A stretch of DNA of 38,703 bases from Bacteroidota bacterium (GCA_016868875.1 VGFN01000003.1:1-38703), one strand, 5' to 3'. Shown: positions 9,407-19,481, counted from the stretch's first letter. A program made the numbers and translations. The notes: a model not told the origin generated them from the letters alone.

Positions 9407-9934
9407 TTAGATTTTGTTTTTTGAGAACCTGGATGGGCTCATGCTTCGGGTCCATTGAATAAGGGACCATAAGATCCCCATCACCAATACTGTATTTACG
9501 CTTCCTTTTATCAGTGAAATTCCCAGGGAATTCCATCTTAGTGCCTCAAGTGAATAGGCCAAGGTTTGATGCATAAGCAGTAAAGTGCCGGCATAACTAA
9601 TTAGGGACCTAAATTCTAATTCTCTTAAATCAGGATCAGGAGTTTCTTGTAAGGTTACGGGTGAAACCGTGTACCGTATCCAAAAATTTTTAAAGTAAAT
9701 GGTCCATACCGAAGCCATGGCGTGAATTGCTCCGCTTTGAACAGAGCTATCAACCCACCAACCGATTCCAAATCCCAACAACATTAATATTGATCTATTC
9801 CATGTTGCGGGTAGCCATATAAGGGTTATAACATAAACCATCGGGTTGAAAAGGCCTAACCAATGAATGCGATTAAAAAGGCTACCTTGCAAAATAACCA
9901 AAATTATAAGAAGAAGCCAAGGGCGTTGATTCAT
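9407..9934 (-). CDS. mreD: Rod shape-determining protein MreD
   Basis: Hydrophobic protein MNQRPWLLLIILVILQGSLFNRIHWLGLFNPMVYVITLIW..., lying between mreC and mrdA. The ORF-track start at 9997 would overlap mreC; ATG at 9934 is preferred. Confidence 0.8.
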   Translation of the reverse strand: MNQRPWLLLIILVILQGSLFNRIHWLGLFNPMVYVITLIWLPATWNRSILMLLGFGIGWWVDSSVQSGAIHAMASVWTIYFKNFWIRYTVSPVTLQETPDPDLRELEFRSLISYAGTLLLMHQTLAYSLEALRWNSLGISLIKGSVNTVLVMGILWSLIQWTRSMSPSRFSKNKI

Positions 9935-9950
9935 GTTATATTCTTGGTTT

Positions 9951-10832
9951 CTAATTGGTATTGGGGAGTATTTCTTCGCGCTCGCTTTGCAATGCAATTC
10001 TTATCACTTGCACGTGATCCAGACGCTTGTAATCCGCCGTCAAAAAGACCCGAATTTTGTAGGTGACTGCACCTGGATTAATTTCAATACGATCAATTCT
10101 CCCCAAGCGTAGCCCAGGAGGATAGACAGAGGAATAGGAACTACTTACTAAGGTATCGCCGATTTTAATGGGTATATGAATTGGGAAGTCAATGAGTTCA
10201 GCATACCGGGTTGACTTACCATCCCATGCTAATATTCCAACGGTTTGTGATTTGGGGTGTAAGGCACTAATTCGAATTTTGGTATTAATGAGTGGAACAA
10301 CTCTTGCAAAATGTTTTGAAACCGCTTGGACCTGCCCTATAATTTTGTCTTCTTGTATGACGGCCATTCTTGGTTGTATTCCATTCAAAGATCCCCTGTC
10401 AAGAAGCATGAAATTGTTTTGGCCTGCTTCACCACAAAAAATCACCCTTGCTGGGCTAATAAAATCTATTTTTACACTAGTGTTTGGCCATGGATTGACG
10501 GAAGAACCTTGGCCCAAAGCGGCTCTGCTATTTTTTGAATGCGCTGAGTCGGTGTGAGTAAAACTATTTAAGCGGAGGGAATCGCCACCTAATTGCCTTT
10601 TTAATAGAGCAATTTCGTTGTTTAGTCTTTGGTTTTCTTCATCCAAGCCCATAAACCGGGTGAGTTTTTTTATTTTCTTTTGGTAATGCCCGGCTGTTTC
10701 AATTTGGAGCTGAGTAAATCTACTGTTATGGTATTCGACATTGGACAGGGTAATCCAGGCTCCTAAAGATTCAAGGAGAATGAGTAACCCAAGAAATCTG
10801 TATTTGAACAGCCAAATTGCCAGTCCACCCAT
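9951..10832 (-). CDS. mreC: Rod shape-determining protein MreC
   Basis: N-terminal TM, coiled coil (ENQRLNNEIALLKRQL), then ...RVIFCGEAGQNNFMLLDRGSLNGIQPRMAVIQEDKIIGQVQAVSKHFARVVPLINTKIRISA, MreC-like. Adjacent to mreB. Confidence 0.92.
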   Translation of the reverse strand: MGGLAIWLFKYRFLGLLILLESLGAWITLSNVEYHNSRFTQLQIETAGHYQKKIKKLTRFMGLDEENQRLNNEIALLKRQLGGDSLRLNSFTHTDSAHSKNSRAALGQGSSVNPWPNTSVKIDFISPARVIFCGEAGQNNFMLLDRGSLNGIQPRMAVIQEDKIIGQVQAVSKHFARVVPLINTKIRISALHPKSQTVGILAWDGKSTRYAELIDFPIHIPIKIGDTLVSSSYSSVYPPGLRLGRIDRIEINPGAVTYKIRVFLTADYKRLDHVQVIRIALQSEREEILPNTN

Positions 10833-10839
10833 TTTTATG

Positions 10840-11862
10840 TCAGGTCATCAGGAATTGGAAACGATGGATATTCTTGAGGGAAATTCCAGTACCCCGAACG
10901 ACGGCACGCAGGGGATCCTCAGCGACAATAACTTTTAGTTTGGTTTTGGCACTAATTCTTTTGTCCAACCCACGAATCAAGGCCCCACCTCCTGTGAGGT
11001 AAATCCCGGTCTCATGGATATCGGATGCAAGTTCAGGTGGAGTGATTTCCAATGCTTTGAGGATAGCGCCTTCCACTTTGGAAATGGACTTATCCAGTGC
11101 AGTCGCGATTTCGGAATAGGTCAAGGTGATTTCCCGTGGAATACCGGTCATCAAATCTCGTCCACTCACGGGCATGGGGGGTGGTGGATCTTCCAAGGTG
11201 GTTAAGGCCGAACCAATATTGATTTTGATTAATTCCGCGGTTCGCTCACCAACCAACATGTTGTGTTGACGACGGACATACTCCAGGACGTCGGCGGTGA
11301 ATTGGTCACCTGCAACACGAATGGATTCATCGCAAACGATTCCTGCCAAGGCAATCACGGCAATCTCCGAGGTACCGCCACCGATATCGATGATCATGTT
11401 CCCTTTGGGTTCTTCAACATCAATGCCGATACCAATCGCGGCCGCCATAGGCTCATGAATGAGGTAAACTTCTTTGGCGCCGGCATGCTCAGCGGAATCC
11501 CGCACCGCGCGCTTTTCGACTTCCGTGATGCCAGAGGGAATGCACACAACCATGCGCAATGAGGGGGCAAAGAATCTCTTGGTAGGATTGATCATGGCAA
11601 TCATCCCTCGAATCATATGTTCAGCGGCATGAAAGTCAGCTATGACTCCGTCTCTAAGGGGACGAATGGTCTTGATGTTCTCGTGGGTTTTGCCATGCAT
11701 CTGCTGGGCCTTCTTACCGATTGCAATGACTTTGCCGGTATTTCGATCCATGGCAACGATGGACGGTTCATCCACAACGATGGTGTCCCGATGGATAATC
11801 AGGGTATTGGCGGTGCCAAGGTCAATGGCAATTTCTTGGGTAAATAAATCAAAGAGTCCCAT
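10840..11862 (-). CDS. mreB: Rod shape-determining protein MreB (actin-like)
   Basis: MGLFDLFTQEIAIDLGTANTLIIHRDTIVVDEPSIVA..., MIIDIGGGTSEIAVIALAGIV, LTGGGALIRGLDKRIS. Confidence 0.97.
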   Translation of the reverse strand: MGLFDLFTQEIAIDLGTANTLIIHRDTIVVDEPSIVAMDRNTGKVIAIGKKAQQMHGKTHENIKTIRPLRDGVIADFHAAEHMIRGMIAMINPTKRFFAPSLRMVVCIPSGITEVEKRAVRDSAEHAGAKEVYLIHEPMAAAIGIGIDVEEPKGNMIIDIGGGTSEIAVIALAGIVCDESIRVAGDQFTADVLEYVRRQHNMLVGERTAELIKINIGSALTTLEDPPPPMPVSGRDLMTGIPREITLTYSEIATALDKSISKVEGAILKALEITPPELASDIHETGIYLTGGGALIRGLDKRISAKTKLKVIVAEDPLRAVVRGTGISLKNIHRFQFLMT

Positions 11863-11997
11863 GCAAGTCTATAGGTGAACGTTAAAAGAATAAGAAAGCG
11901 AAACTAAAGGTAAAAGCGCGATTAAAGATTTTTTTTGAAAAATGGCAAGCTAGGGGGGCCTTCTTAGGGCAGAGGAGACCAAACTCACTTGAGCGGA

Positions 11998-13518
11998 CTA
12001 ATGCTTGAAATGTCTAACCCCTGTCATGACCATGCACATGTCGTTTCGATCGCAGAAATCGATGCTGTCCTGATCCTTAACAGAGCCTCCAGGTTGGATG
12101 ACGGCACGGATACCCTCTTGCCAGGCCACTTCGACGCTGTCCGCAAAGGGAAAGAAGGCGTCGCTGGCCATAATGGCCCCTTGGACATCGAAGTCAAAGG
12201 TTCTGGCCTTGTGAGCGGCCTGCCTCATAGCGTCAATTCTGGAAGTTTGGCCTGTTCCGGACCCAATGAGTTGACGATTCTTGACCAGCACGATGGCATT
12301 GCTACGGGTATGCTTCACCACCTTGACCGCAAATTCCATATCGGCTTTTTCGGCTGCGTTGGGTTGTTTGGCGGTGACGACTTTGAATTGATCCGAGGAT
12401 TCGGTGGAACGGTCCGGGCTCTGAACCAGGTATCCGCCAAGGGCCGACCGAACCTGCACGGAAGAAGGAATGGGCTTTATTTGTTGCAAGAGTATGCGGT
12501 TCTTTTTGCGAGTCAGTAAATCGATGGCTTCGGTACTGAAGGAGGGAGCGATGAGTACTTCGTAAAATATTCCGTCGATTTCTTTGGCACAATCAAGGTC
12601 AAGAGGCCTGTTAGCAGCCAAGATGCCCCCAAAGGCTGAAACGGGATCCCCCGCGAGGGCGTCTTTCCAAGCCTCCAGCATGGTATCACGGCTTGCAAGC
12701 CCGCAGGCGTTGTTGTGTTTCACGATGACCAAGGTGGGCTCCTCAAATTCAGCCAAGAGGGATAAGGCGGAATCCACATCAAGTAAATTGTTGTAGCTCA
12801 GGGCTTTGCCAGAAAGCACCTTAAAGCAATCGTGCAATGGCCCATAGAAATTCCCTTGCTGATGGGGGTTCTCTCCGTAGCGAAGTCCATGGCCTTGATC
12901 CGATGCGATGCGCAGGCTCGTTGTATCGGTTTGGGGTTTCAGGTACTCATAAATCAGGGTATCGTACCGGGAAGTCATCGCAAAAGCTTCTGCAGCGTAT
13001 CGAAGACGGTCTTCAGGATTGGTTCCACCGGCAAGGATTTGTTGCCTCAGACGATCGTATTGATTGGATGAGGAGAGGACCGTGCATTGCTGATGGTTTT
13101 TGGCGGCGGCTCGTAAAAGGCTGACTCCGCCGATATCAATTTTCTCGATGAGTTCTTGATGGGTACCGCCGGCGCGCAATGTATCCTCAAAGGGGTACAG
13201 ATCCACAATGACCAGGTCTATTGGGGGAATCTCATAGCCGGCCAGCTCGTTAAGGTCCTCAATTTGATGATTTCGATGCAAAATCCCCCCAAAAATCTTG
13301 GGATGAAGGGTTTTGACACGGCCTCCCAGGATTGAGGGATAACCGGTCAGGTCTTCCACCTTACGGGGCTGACAACCAAGATTTTGAAGAAAGTCCCAGG
13401 TGCCCCCGGTGGACCAGATTTCTACCCCGGATTCAAAGAGGGTTTTGGCCAAGGGCTCGAGACCCTCTTTGGAATATACAGAAACTAAAGCTGTGCGGAC
13501 CGGACTTAGATCGGACAT
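11998..13518 (-). CDS. purH: Bifunctional AICAR transformylase / IMP cyclohydrolase
   Basis: VSVYSKEGLEPLAKTLFESGVEIWSTGGTW, ILGGRVKTLHPKIFGGILHR, RYGENPHQQGNFYG, KHNNACGLA, AIMASDAFFPFADSVE. Confidence 0.96.
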   Translation of the reverse strand: MSDLSPVRTALVSVYSKEGLEPLAKTLFESGVEIWSTGGTWDFLQNLGCQPRKVEDLTGYPSILGGRVKTLHPKIFGGILHRNHQIEDLNELAGYEIPPIDLVIVDLYPFEDTLRAGGTHQELIEKIDIGGVSLLRAAAKNHQQCTVLSSSNQYDRLRQQILAGGTNPEDRLRYAAEAFAMTSRYDTLIYEYLKPQTDTTSLRIASDQGHGLRYGENPHQQGNFYGPLHDCFKVLSGKALSYNNLLDVDSALSLLAEFEEPTLVIVKHNNACGLASRDTMLEAWKDALAGDPVSAFGGILAANRPLDLDCAKEIDGIFYEVLIAPSFSTEAIDLLTRKKNRILLQQIKPIPSSVQVRSALGGYLVQSPDRSTESSDQFKVVTAKQPNAAEKADMEFAVKVVKHTRSNAIVLVKNRQLIGSGTGQTSRIDAMRQAAHKARTFDFDVQGAIMASDAFFPFADSVEVAWQEGIRAVIQPGGSVKDQDSIDFCDRNDMCMVMTGVRHFKH

Positions 13519-13680
13519 GGGCGAATTTCAAAAAAAACGATGGATTGGTACGAACCTGGTCGGCTCCGAAGAGCTTCGAGATTCGAGGTATGGAGCATGT
13601 TCAAAACTAAAATTCAGCCCCCTTGTTCACCAAGGTCGAACCACTCAAATTATGAACAATCCTGTCAACGCTAGGGGGGA

Positions 13681-13708
13681 TTGACTTGGTCAAATTTGAC
13701 CCCGTCAA
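13681..13708. repeat. 28-bp near-perfect palindrome upstream of purH (possible operator or hairpin)
   Basis: TTGACTTGGTCAAATTTGACCCCGTCAA: central 14 bp GGTCAAATTTGACC is a perfect palindrome, flanked by TTGAC/GTCAA arms. Only the 2-nt interruptions (TT/CC) do not pair. Confidence 0.75.
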
Positions 13709-13720
13709 CCATCGACAAAC

Positions 13721-15559
13721 TTAGCGACCGGCGTTGTGGAGATTACGGTCAATAAAGGCAGTTAATTCTGCACCTTGGAGCATACCCTGAGAGAGCAAGG
13801 CCAGATCGATGAGTTGTTGACCTAGGGCCTGTCTTGGCTCTGTTTCTTGGGTTTCTACCAACTTCTGCACCAGGGGATGCGATGTGTTGACCACCATATC
13901 AATGGTTTCCTTCATAGGTCCCCCGAAGAAAGGAGAACCTCCGCCCGTAGCAGCCATCTCGTTCATTCGACGCATGAACTCGGAACGGGTGAGGGTGATC
14001 GGTGGATCATCGGCGGACATGGCCTCCGCCTTGACTTTGAATTCCTCTTTGGCCTTGACCCATTCACTTACCCATTCTACCGCAAGTTTTTCCTGTTCTT
14101 CGTTAAGCAAGGAAGTCTTGGACTCCCCTTTGTCCACCAATTTGTCCAAGGTATCGGAATCAATTCGCTTGAAGGTGGTTTTGTCAAGCTTGCTTTCCAA
14201 AGCCCCAATGAAATGAGCGTCTATAACACTGCCCATTTGGAGAACGGTCAAGCCACGCTTGCGGGCTCCTTCAATCAAATGATGCTGAGCACTGGCTTGA
14301 TTGGTGTACAAGACCACCAATTGCCCGTCTTTGTTGCGATGATTCGCTTCCAAAAGGGCTGCGGTATCCTCCCATGTACTAAGCTTCTGATCGGCATCTT
14401 TGTACAAACAAAACCCCTTGGCACGGTCATAGAATTTCTCGTCCGAAATCATCCCGTACTTCACAAAGAGTTCAAGTTGATCCCATTTTTCCCTGAAAGA
14501 ATCCTCTTGGTTTTTGGCGATATCCGCTAATTTATCCGCTACTTTTTTGGAGATGTGTGCGTTGATTTTCTTGACGTTGGAATCCGTTTGAAGAAAAGAT
14601 CTGGAAACATTGAGCGGTATATCCGGGGAGTCAATGACCCCATGAAGCAGACGTAAATAATCCGGGACCACTTCTTCGACGGAATCGGTGATAAACACCT
14701 GACGGCTAAAGAGTTGTATTTTATTTTTGGCCGGTTCAAAATCCGCTTTCAATTTGGGGAAGTACAGAATTCCTGTCAAATTGAAGGGATAATCCACATT
14801 CAGATGAATCCAAAACAATGGCTTTTCGGCCATGGGGTACAAATCGTTGTAGAAATTCTGGTAATCTTCATCCTGGAGATCGGCCGGCTTGCGGGTCCAA
14901 AGAGGGCTGGTCGCGTTGATATGCTCCTCCCCGAACATCACTTTGACAGGCAAGAATTTCCCGTATTTACGCAGTATTTCTTTGAGCCTCCATTCATCCA
15001 GATATTCCGAGGCATCTTCTGCAACATGGAGCACGATATCGGTACCTCGTTCGCTTCGCTCCCCAAGGCCAATTTCGTATTCGGTGGAACCATCGCAGGA
15101 CCAGCGAGCAGAATTGGAACCCTGTTGGTAACTCAAGGTGTGGATGTCAACCCTGTCGGCCACCATAAACGCGGAATAAAATCCTAATCCAAAGGCGCCG
15201 ATAATTTGGTTGAGGTCGGACTTGTCTTTGTATTTTTCGATAAACTCGGTGGCTCCCGAAAATGCAACCTGGGTGATGTATTTCTCAATCTCTTCTTCCG
15301 ACAGGCCCAAGCCGTTATCGGAGATGGTGATGGTTTTGGCTTCCTTGTCCAAACGCACCTGGACTTGCATTTCTCCAATTTCGCCTTGGACTTCTCCCAT
15401 GGCGGCTAGGGCAGCAAGCTTCTGGCAGGCATCAACCCCGTTACTGACTAATTCTCTCAAGAAAATTTCTTGATTGGAATACAGCGATTTTTTGATTAGG
15501 GGAAAAATGTTCTCGGTGTTGACCGATATATTTCCTTTTTTGGTGGAGGTTTGGGTCAT
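13721..15559 (-). CDS. htpG: Molecular chaperone HtpG (Hsp90)
   Basis: LYSNQEIFLRELVSNGVDACQKL, ISDNGLGLSEEEIEKY, IGAFGLGFYSAFMVADRV, GVIDSPDIPLNVSRSFLQ. Confidence 0.96.
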   Translation of the reverse strand: MTQTSTKKGNISVNTENIFPLIKKSLYSNQEIFLRELVSNGVDACQKLAALAAMGEVQGEIGEMQVQVRLDKEAKTITISDNGLGLSEEEIEKYITQVAFSGATEFIEKYKDKSDLNQIIGAFGLGFYSAFMVADRVDIHTLSYQQGSNSARWSCDGSTEYEIGLGERSERGTDIVLHVAEDASEYLDEWRLKEILRKYGKFLPVKVMFGEEHINATSPLWTRKPADLQDEDYQNFYNDLYPMAEKPLFWIHLNVDYPFNLTGILYFPKLKADFEPAKNKIQLFSRQVFITDSVEEVVPDYLRLLHGVIDSPDIPLNVSRSFLQTDSNVKKINAHISKKVADKLADIAKNQEDSFREKWDQLELFVKYGMISDEKFYDRAKGFCLYKDADQKLSTWEDTAALLEANHRNKDGQLVVLYTNQASAQHHLIEGARKRGLTVLQMGSVIDAHFIGALESKLDKTTFKRIDSDTLDKLVDKGESKTSLLNEEQEKLAVEWVSEWVKAKEEFKVKAEAMSADDPPITLTRSEFMRRMNEMAATGGGSPFFGGPMKETIDMVVNTSHPLVQKLVETQETEPRQALGQQLIDLALLSQGMLQGAELTAFIDRNLHNAGR

Positions 15560-15686
15560 GGGTTAAGATTTTGTCCAAAGGCATTCAAACCTTGTGCCAA
15601 AGCAGTGGGGAGACCTAAAGGTGTCAATTTGTCCGATTCTTGGCAGTTTTTGGTGTTTTGAGAAGAATTGTTCGCAGTTTTGTGTC

Positions 15687-16901
15687 ATGGAAGATGTATT
15701 CATATTGGACGCCCTACGGACTCCCATAGGGAAATACGCCGGGGCATTGTCCGGCTTAAGGCCCGATGACATGGCCGCTCATTTGGTAAGATGCATGATG
15801 GAGCGCCATCCCGAAGTGGATTCGCAACATTTGGAAGAACTCGTTCTCGGAGCCGCCAACCAGGCAGGTGAGGATAATCGCAACGTGGCGCGAATGAGTG
15901 CTCTGTTGGCCGGTTTGCCGACCTCTGTGGCCGGTGTGACGGTCAACCGATTGTGCGCCAGCGGTCTGCAAGCCATTATGGATGCAAGCAGAGCATTGGC
16001 CATGGGGCATGGCGATTTTTATTTGGCAGGAGGGGTGGAAAGCATGAGCCGTGCCCCTTGGGTTATGGCCAAGTCGGAACAGCCCTTTGGACGGCAACCG
16101 GAGATCCACGACACCACGCTGGGATGGAGGTTCACCAATCCGCGTTGGGAGGGGCTGCATCACCCCTACAGCATGGGTGAAACGGCCGAAAATGTGGCAG
16201 AGAAGTACCAAATTTGCCGCGTGGATCAGGATGACTTTGCTCAATCATCGCAGGAGAAGTATGCAGCGGCTCAAGCGGTCGGCGCTTTTGACCGCGAGCG
16301 AATACCGACCCCAATCCAAGACGCCAAGGGCCAAACCCAGTGGGTAGCCCAAGACGAGCATCCTCGTTTGGGGGACAGGGCCAAACTTAGCCTATTGAAA
16401 CCGGTGTTCAGGGAGGGAGGAACGGTGACCGCCGGTAACTCTTCCGGGATTAACGATGGTGCGGCCTTGTTGCTGTTGGCAAGCGCATCGGCTGTCAAGC
16501 GTCATCAACTTGAACCCATTGGCCGTGTGGTCTCCATGGCGGTGGCAGGAGTTGACCCGGCGTTTATGGGCATAGGTCCGGTACCGGCAGTCCGCAAAGC
16601 CTTGAACCGAGCAGGCCTCCAAGCCAAAGACCTGGGCCTGATTGAATTGAACGAGGCCTTTGCATCGCAGGCCTTGGCCTGTCAACGTGAATTGGATTTG
16701 CCCCTGGAGGATATCAATGTTCACGGCGGAGCCATTGCCCTGGGTCATCCCTTGGGGTGCTCAGGGGCACGAATCACCACAACCCTGTTGCATGCCCTGC
16801 ACCGATACCCCGGCAAAAAAGCCTACGGCCTGGCCACCATGTGCGTTGGGGTGGGTCAGGGGGCGGCTCTGGTGGTGGAAGCCCTAAGAAGGTCTTCATG
16901 A
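15687..16901 (+). CDS. Acetyl-CoA acyltransferase / thiolase (3-oxoadipyl-CoA thiolase-like)
   Basis: [19 protein letters not shown] (active Cys), [25 protein letters not shown] (PcaF/PaaJ-like), [42 protein letters not shown]-track start at 15594 extends past the likely ATG at 15687. Confidence 0.92.
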   Translation: MEDVFILDALRTPIGKYAGALSGLRPDDMAAHLVRCMMERHPEVDSQHLEELVLGAANQAGEDNRNVARMSALLAGLPTSVAGVTVNRLCASGLQAIMDASRALAMGHGDFYLAGGVESMSRAPWVMAKSEQPFGRQPEIHDTTLGWRFTNPRWEGLHHPYSMGETAENVAEKYQICRVDQDDFAQSSQEKYAAAQAVGAFDRERIPTPIQDAKGQTQWVAQDEHPRLGDRAKLSLLKPVFREGGTVTAGNSSGINDGAALLLLASASAVKRHQLEPIGRVVSMAVAGVDPAFMGIGPVPAVRKALNRAGLQAKDLGLIELNEAFASQALACQRELDLPLEDINVHGGAIALGHPLGCSGARITTTLLHALHRYPGKKAYGLATMCVGVGQGAALVVEALRRSS

Positions 16902-16920
16902 TGGCGATCGAAAGCAGGTC

Positions 16921-17697
16921 ATGAACCGTTATTTCATTCAATTGGCGTATGACGGTACGGCCTATCATGGTTGGCAAAGACAACCCAATGCCGTAACGGT
17001 TCAGGAGCTTATCGAAAATGCCTTAACTCAATATACAGGAAAACCCGTTTGGCTTACCGGTCAGGGCCGCACCGATACGGGGGTTCATGCATCGGAGTTT
17101 TTTGCGCATTGGGATTCAGAGGAAGATCTTCATACGTTGTTACGGGGCCCGGTGGAGGATGGGATTAGGGTTCTTAACCGGATGTTGCCCAACGATTTGG
17201 TGATACAGCGGGTCTTTCAAGTCCCTGAAACCGCCCATGCCCGCTTTTCAGCCTTGTTCAGAACCTATCATTACCGCGTTCATTGGGCCAAGGATCCGTT
17301 CCGAGCGCGTTATTCCTGGCAAATCCCAGCCTGCCCTGATTGGGATTCGGTCCTTAAGGCCGCTGCACTGCTGCCGGGCAACCGTGATTACGGCTGTTTC
17401 GCCAGAGCCGGTGGTGGGCAACAAAACGACATGTGCAACCTAACCCATGCGCAATGGAAATTGAATGCAGATCAATCCGCTGTTTTTGAAATCCGAGCCA
17501 ACCGCTTTCTGCGCAACATGGTCCGCGCGATTGTGGGCACGTTGATGGAAGTTGGACGAGGTTATCGATCCCATGATCAAATCAACGACCTTTTGAAGGA
17601 AGGAACCCGATCGGATGCCGGCACTTCGGCTCCTGCCCACGGGCTTTGTTTGGTGCATGTGGAGTATCCGGATGGTATCATTCAACCAAAACCATGA
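16921..17697 (+). CDS. truA: tRNA pseudouridine(38-40) synthase TruA
   Basis: YDGTAYHGWQRQPNAVTVQELIENAL, GRTDTGVHA, FLRNMVRAIVGTLMEVGRG. Confidence 0.95.
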   Translation: MNRYFIQLAYDGTAYHGWQRQPNAVTVQELIENALTQYTGKPVWLTGQGRTDTGVHASEFFAHWDSEEDLHTLLRGPVEDGIRVLNRMLPNDLVIQRVFQVPETAHARFSALFRTYHYRVHWAKDPFRARYSWQIPACPDWDSVLKAAALLPGNRDYGCFARAGGGQQNDMCNLTHAQWKLNADQSAVFEIRANRFLRNMVRAIVGTLMEVGRGYRSHDQINDLLKEGTRSDAGTSAPAHGLCLVHVEYPDGIIQPKP

Positions 17698-19481
17698 AGG
17701 CAGCCACCGAGGAATACCAGGCGCCTGGAGCTGGTACCGTACAGGCCTTGAAGCGCTTGTTCGGGGAAATGAAACCGTACAGCTTCTTGTTGACCGGAAC
17801 CCTGCTCTTGGCCATCGTTCTTGCAGGGACAGCTCCGCTAAGACCATGGTTGATTCAACAAGCGGTGGACGGACCCATGACGCAGAAGGATTTGGTCAGC
17901 TTGGCCCAATACGGTTGGGTTATTTTGGCCTTGTTGCTTGGGGAATCCGGTCTAAGGTATCTCTTTGGTTTGTGGAGTGTGCAATTGGGACAGTCTGTGG
18001 TCAAAGATTTGCGACGCAAGCTTTATACGCATTTAACACGGTATCGCCCAAGTTTTTATGAATCCAGATCGGTAGGCGCCTTGGGAAGCAGGGTGATTAA
18101 CGATTTGGAGGCCATCGCAGAATTGTTTGCCCAAGGTTTCTTGACCATGGCGGGAGATGTTTTGCAGTTAATCGTGATTTTATCGGTGATGCTTTATACC
18201 GATTGGCGACTCACCTTGGTCAGTTTGATGGTTATGCCTCTGTTGTTATGGGTAACCTGGTGGTTCAAAGAAAAAGTTCACGGTTCATTCACCGAAGTTC
18301 GATCTCGAACCTCTTCGTTGAATTCCTTCCTCCAAGAACGCCTTAGCAATTTGCAACTCATTCCCCTGTTTCATCGCGAAGAGGAGGAGAACCGGGCCTT
18401 CCAAAAAGAAAACCAAGGTTTGGCCGAAGCGCATCTGAACGGGGTTTGGTATTATTCGGTGTATTTTCCAGTGGTCGAAGTTCTTACGGCCTTGGCCATG
18501 GGATTGATGGTTTGGTACGGAGCCGTGAGGGTGCAGGACGGGGCCTTGTCCACAGGGGTCTTGGTGGCCTTTCTGGTTTATATCAACCAGTTGTTCAGGC
18601 CATTGAGGTTGTTAGCGGACAAATTCAATTCCCTGCAGATGGGCATTATCGCATCTTCAAGGGTTTTTCAGTTGATTGATTTGAAAGCTTGGCCTGCGGA
18701 AACCAATGCAGCAGCGGATCAACCCATACAGGGCATCGATATACAAATTCAGAACTTAAATTTTGGATACCAAAAGGATGTCCGGGTCCTCCACGATATT
18801 CAATTGCATATGAAGCCCGGAGAAGTTTGGGCTGTGGTGGGGAGCAGTGGAAGTGGCAAATCGACCTTGGCCCAAATGCTGGTCAGATTTTATGAACCCG
18901 ATTCAGGGTGGATTCTCTTGGACGGTTTGCCTCACACGGAATTAACCTTGAGGCAACTGCGAAGGCGCATTATTTACGTTCCCCAAGAAGTCATTTTCTT
19001 CAGCGGGACCGTTTTGGATAACATTATTCTTCATGATTCCGGCATCACCATGGAATTGGTGGAGCTAAGGGTCAAGGAATTCAATCTTCTTGATTTTGTG
19101 GAGTCCTTGCCGCAGGGTTTGTTGACCCCGGTGGGGGAAAAGGGAGCTGGGCTATCCGCCGGTCAAAAGCAATTGGTGGCCCTGATTCGTGCTTTGGTAA
19201 GGCAGCCGGACCTCCTTATCCTGGACGAAGCCACCGCATCGGTGGACTCGGCCACGGAGGCCCAGGTCCAAAGGGGTATCGAGGCCTTTGTTCAAGGCCG
19301 TAATGCCTTGCTTATCGCCCATCGAATGTCCACTTTGCGGTTTGCCCACCGGATTTTGGTGATGAAGGATGGCCGTATCGTCGAAGAAGGAACCCATGCC
19401 GAACTATTGGCCCTGAATGGGCACTTTTCTAAACTGAGCCAAGGTCAACATTTGGGCGATTGGCTTGTTACTTCGCAGTAA
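17694..19481 (+). CDS. ABC transporter, fused permease and ATP-binding protein (MsbA-like exporter)
   Basis: N-terminal TM domain; Walker A GSSGSGKSTLAQ, signature GAGLSAGQKQL, Walker B LLILDEATASVD, AHRMSTLRF. ATG at 17694 overlaps the truA stop (ATGA). Confidence 0.93.
   Translation: MKAATEEYQAPGAGTVQALKRLFGEMKPYSFLLTGTLLLAIVLAGTAPLRPWLIQQAVDGPMTQKDLVSLAQYGWVILALLLGESGLRYLFGLWSVQLGQSVVKDLRRKLYTHLTRYRPSFYESRSVGALGSRVINDLEAIAELFAQGFLTMAGDVLQLIVILSVMLYTDWRLTLVSLMVMPLLLWVTWWFKEKVHGSFTEVRSRTSSLNSFLQERLSNLQLIPLFHREEEENRAFQKENQGLAEAHLNGVWYYSVYFPVVEVLTALAMGLMVWYGAVRVQDGALSTGVLVAFLVYINQLFRPLRLLADKFNSLQMGIIASSRVFQLIDLKAWPAETNAAADQPIQGIDIQIQNLNFGYQKDVRVLHDIQLHMKPGEVWAVVGSSGSGKSTLAQMLVRFYEPDSGWILLDGLPHTELTLRQLRRRIIYVPQEVIFFSGTVLDNIILHDSGITMELVELRVKEFNLLDFVESLPQGLLTPVGEKGAGLSAGQKQLVALIRALVRQPDLLILDEATASVDSATEAQVQRGIEAFVQGRNALLIAHRMSTLRFAHRILVMKDGRIVEEGTHAELLALNGHFSKLSQGQHLGDWLVTSQ

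Noticed and set aside
11989-12519. 176-aa plus-strand ORF antisense to purH
   Set aside because: Contained within purH coding sequence; no motif and no promoter evidence.
13847-14530. 227-aa plus-strand ORF antisense to htpG
   Set aside because: Lies wholly inside the well-supported htpG gene; composition looks like an antisense shadow and no family motif is recognisable.
15756-16244. 162-aa minus-strand ORF antisense to the thiolase
   Set aside because: Shadow ORF in GC-richer coding sequence.
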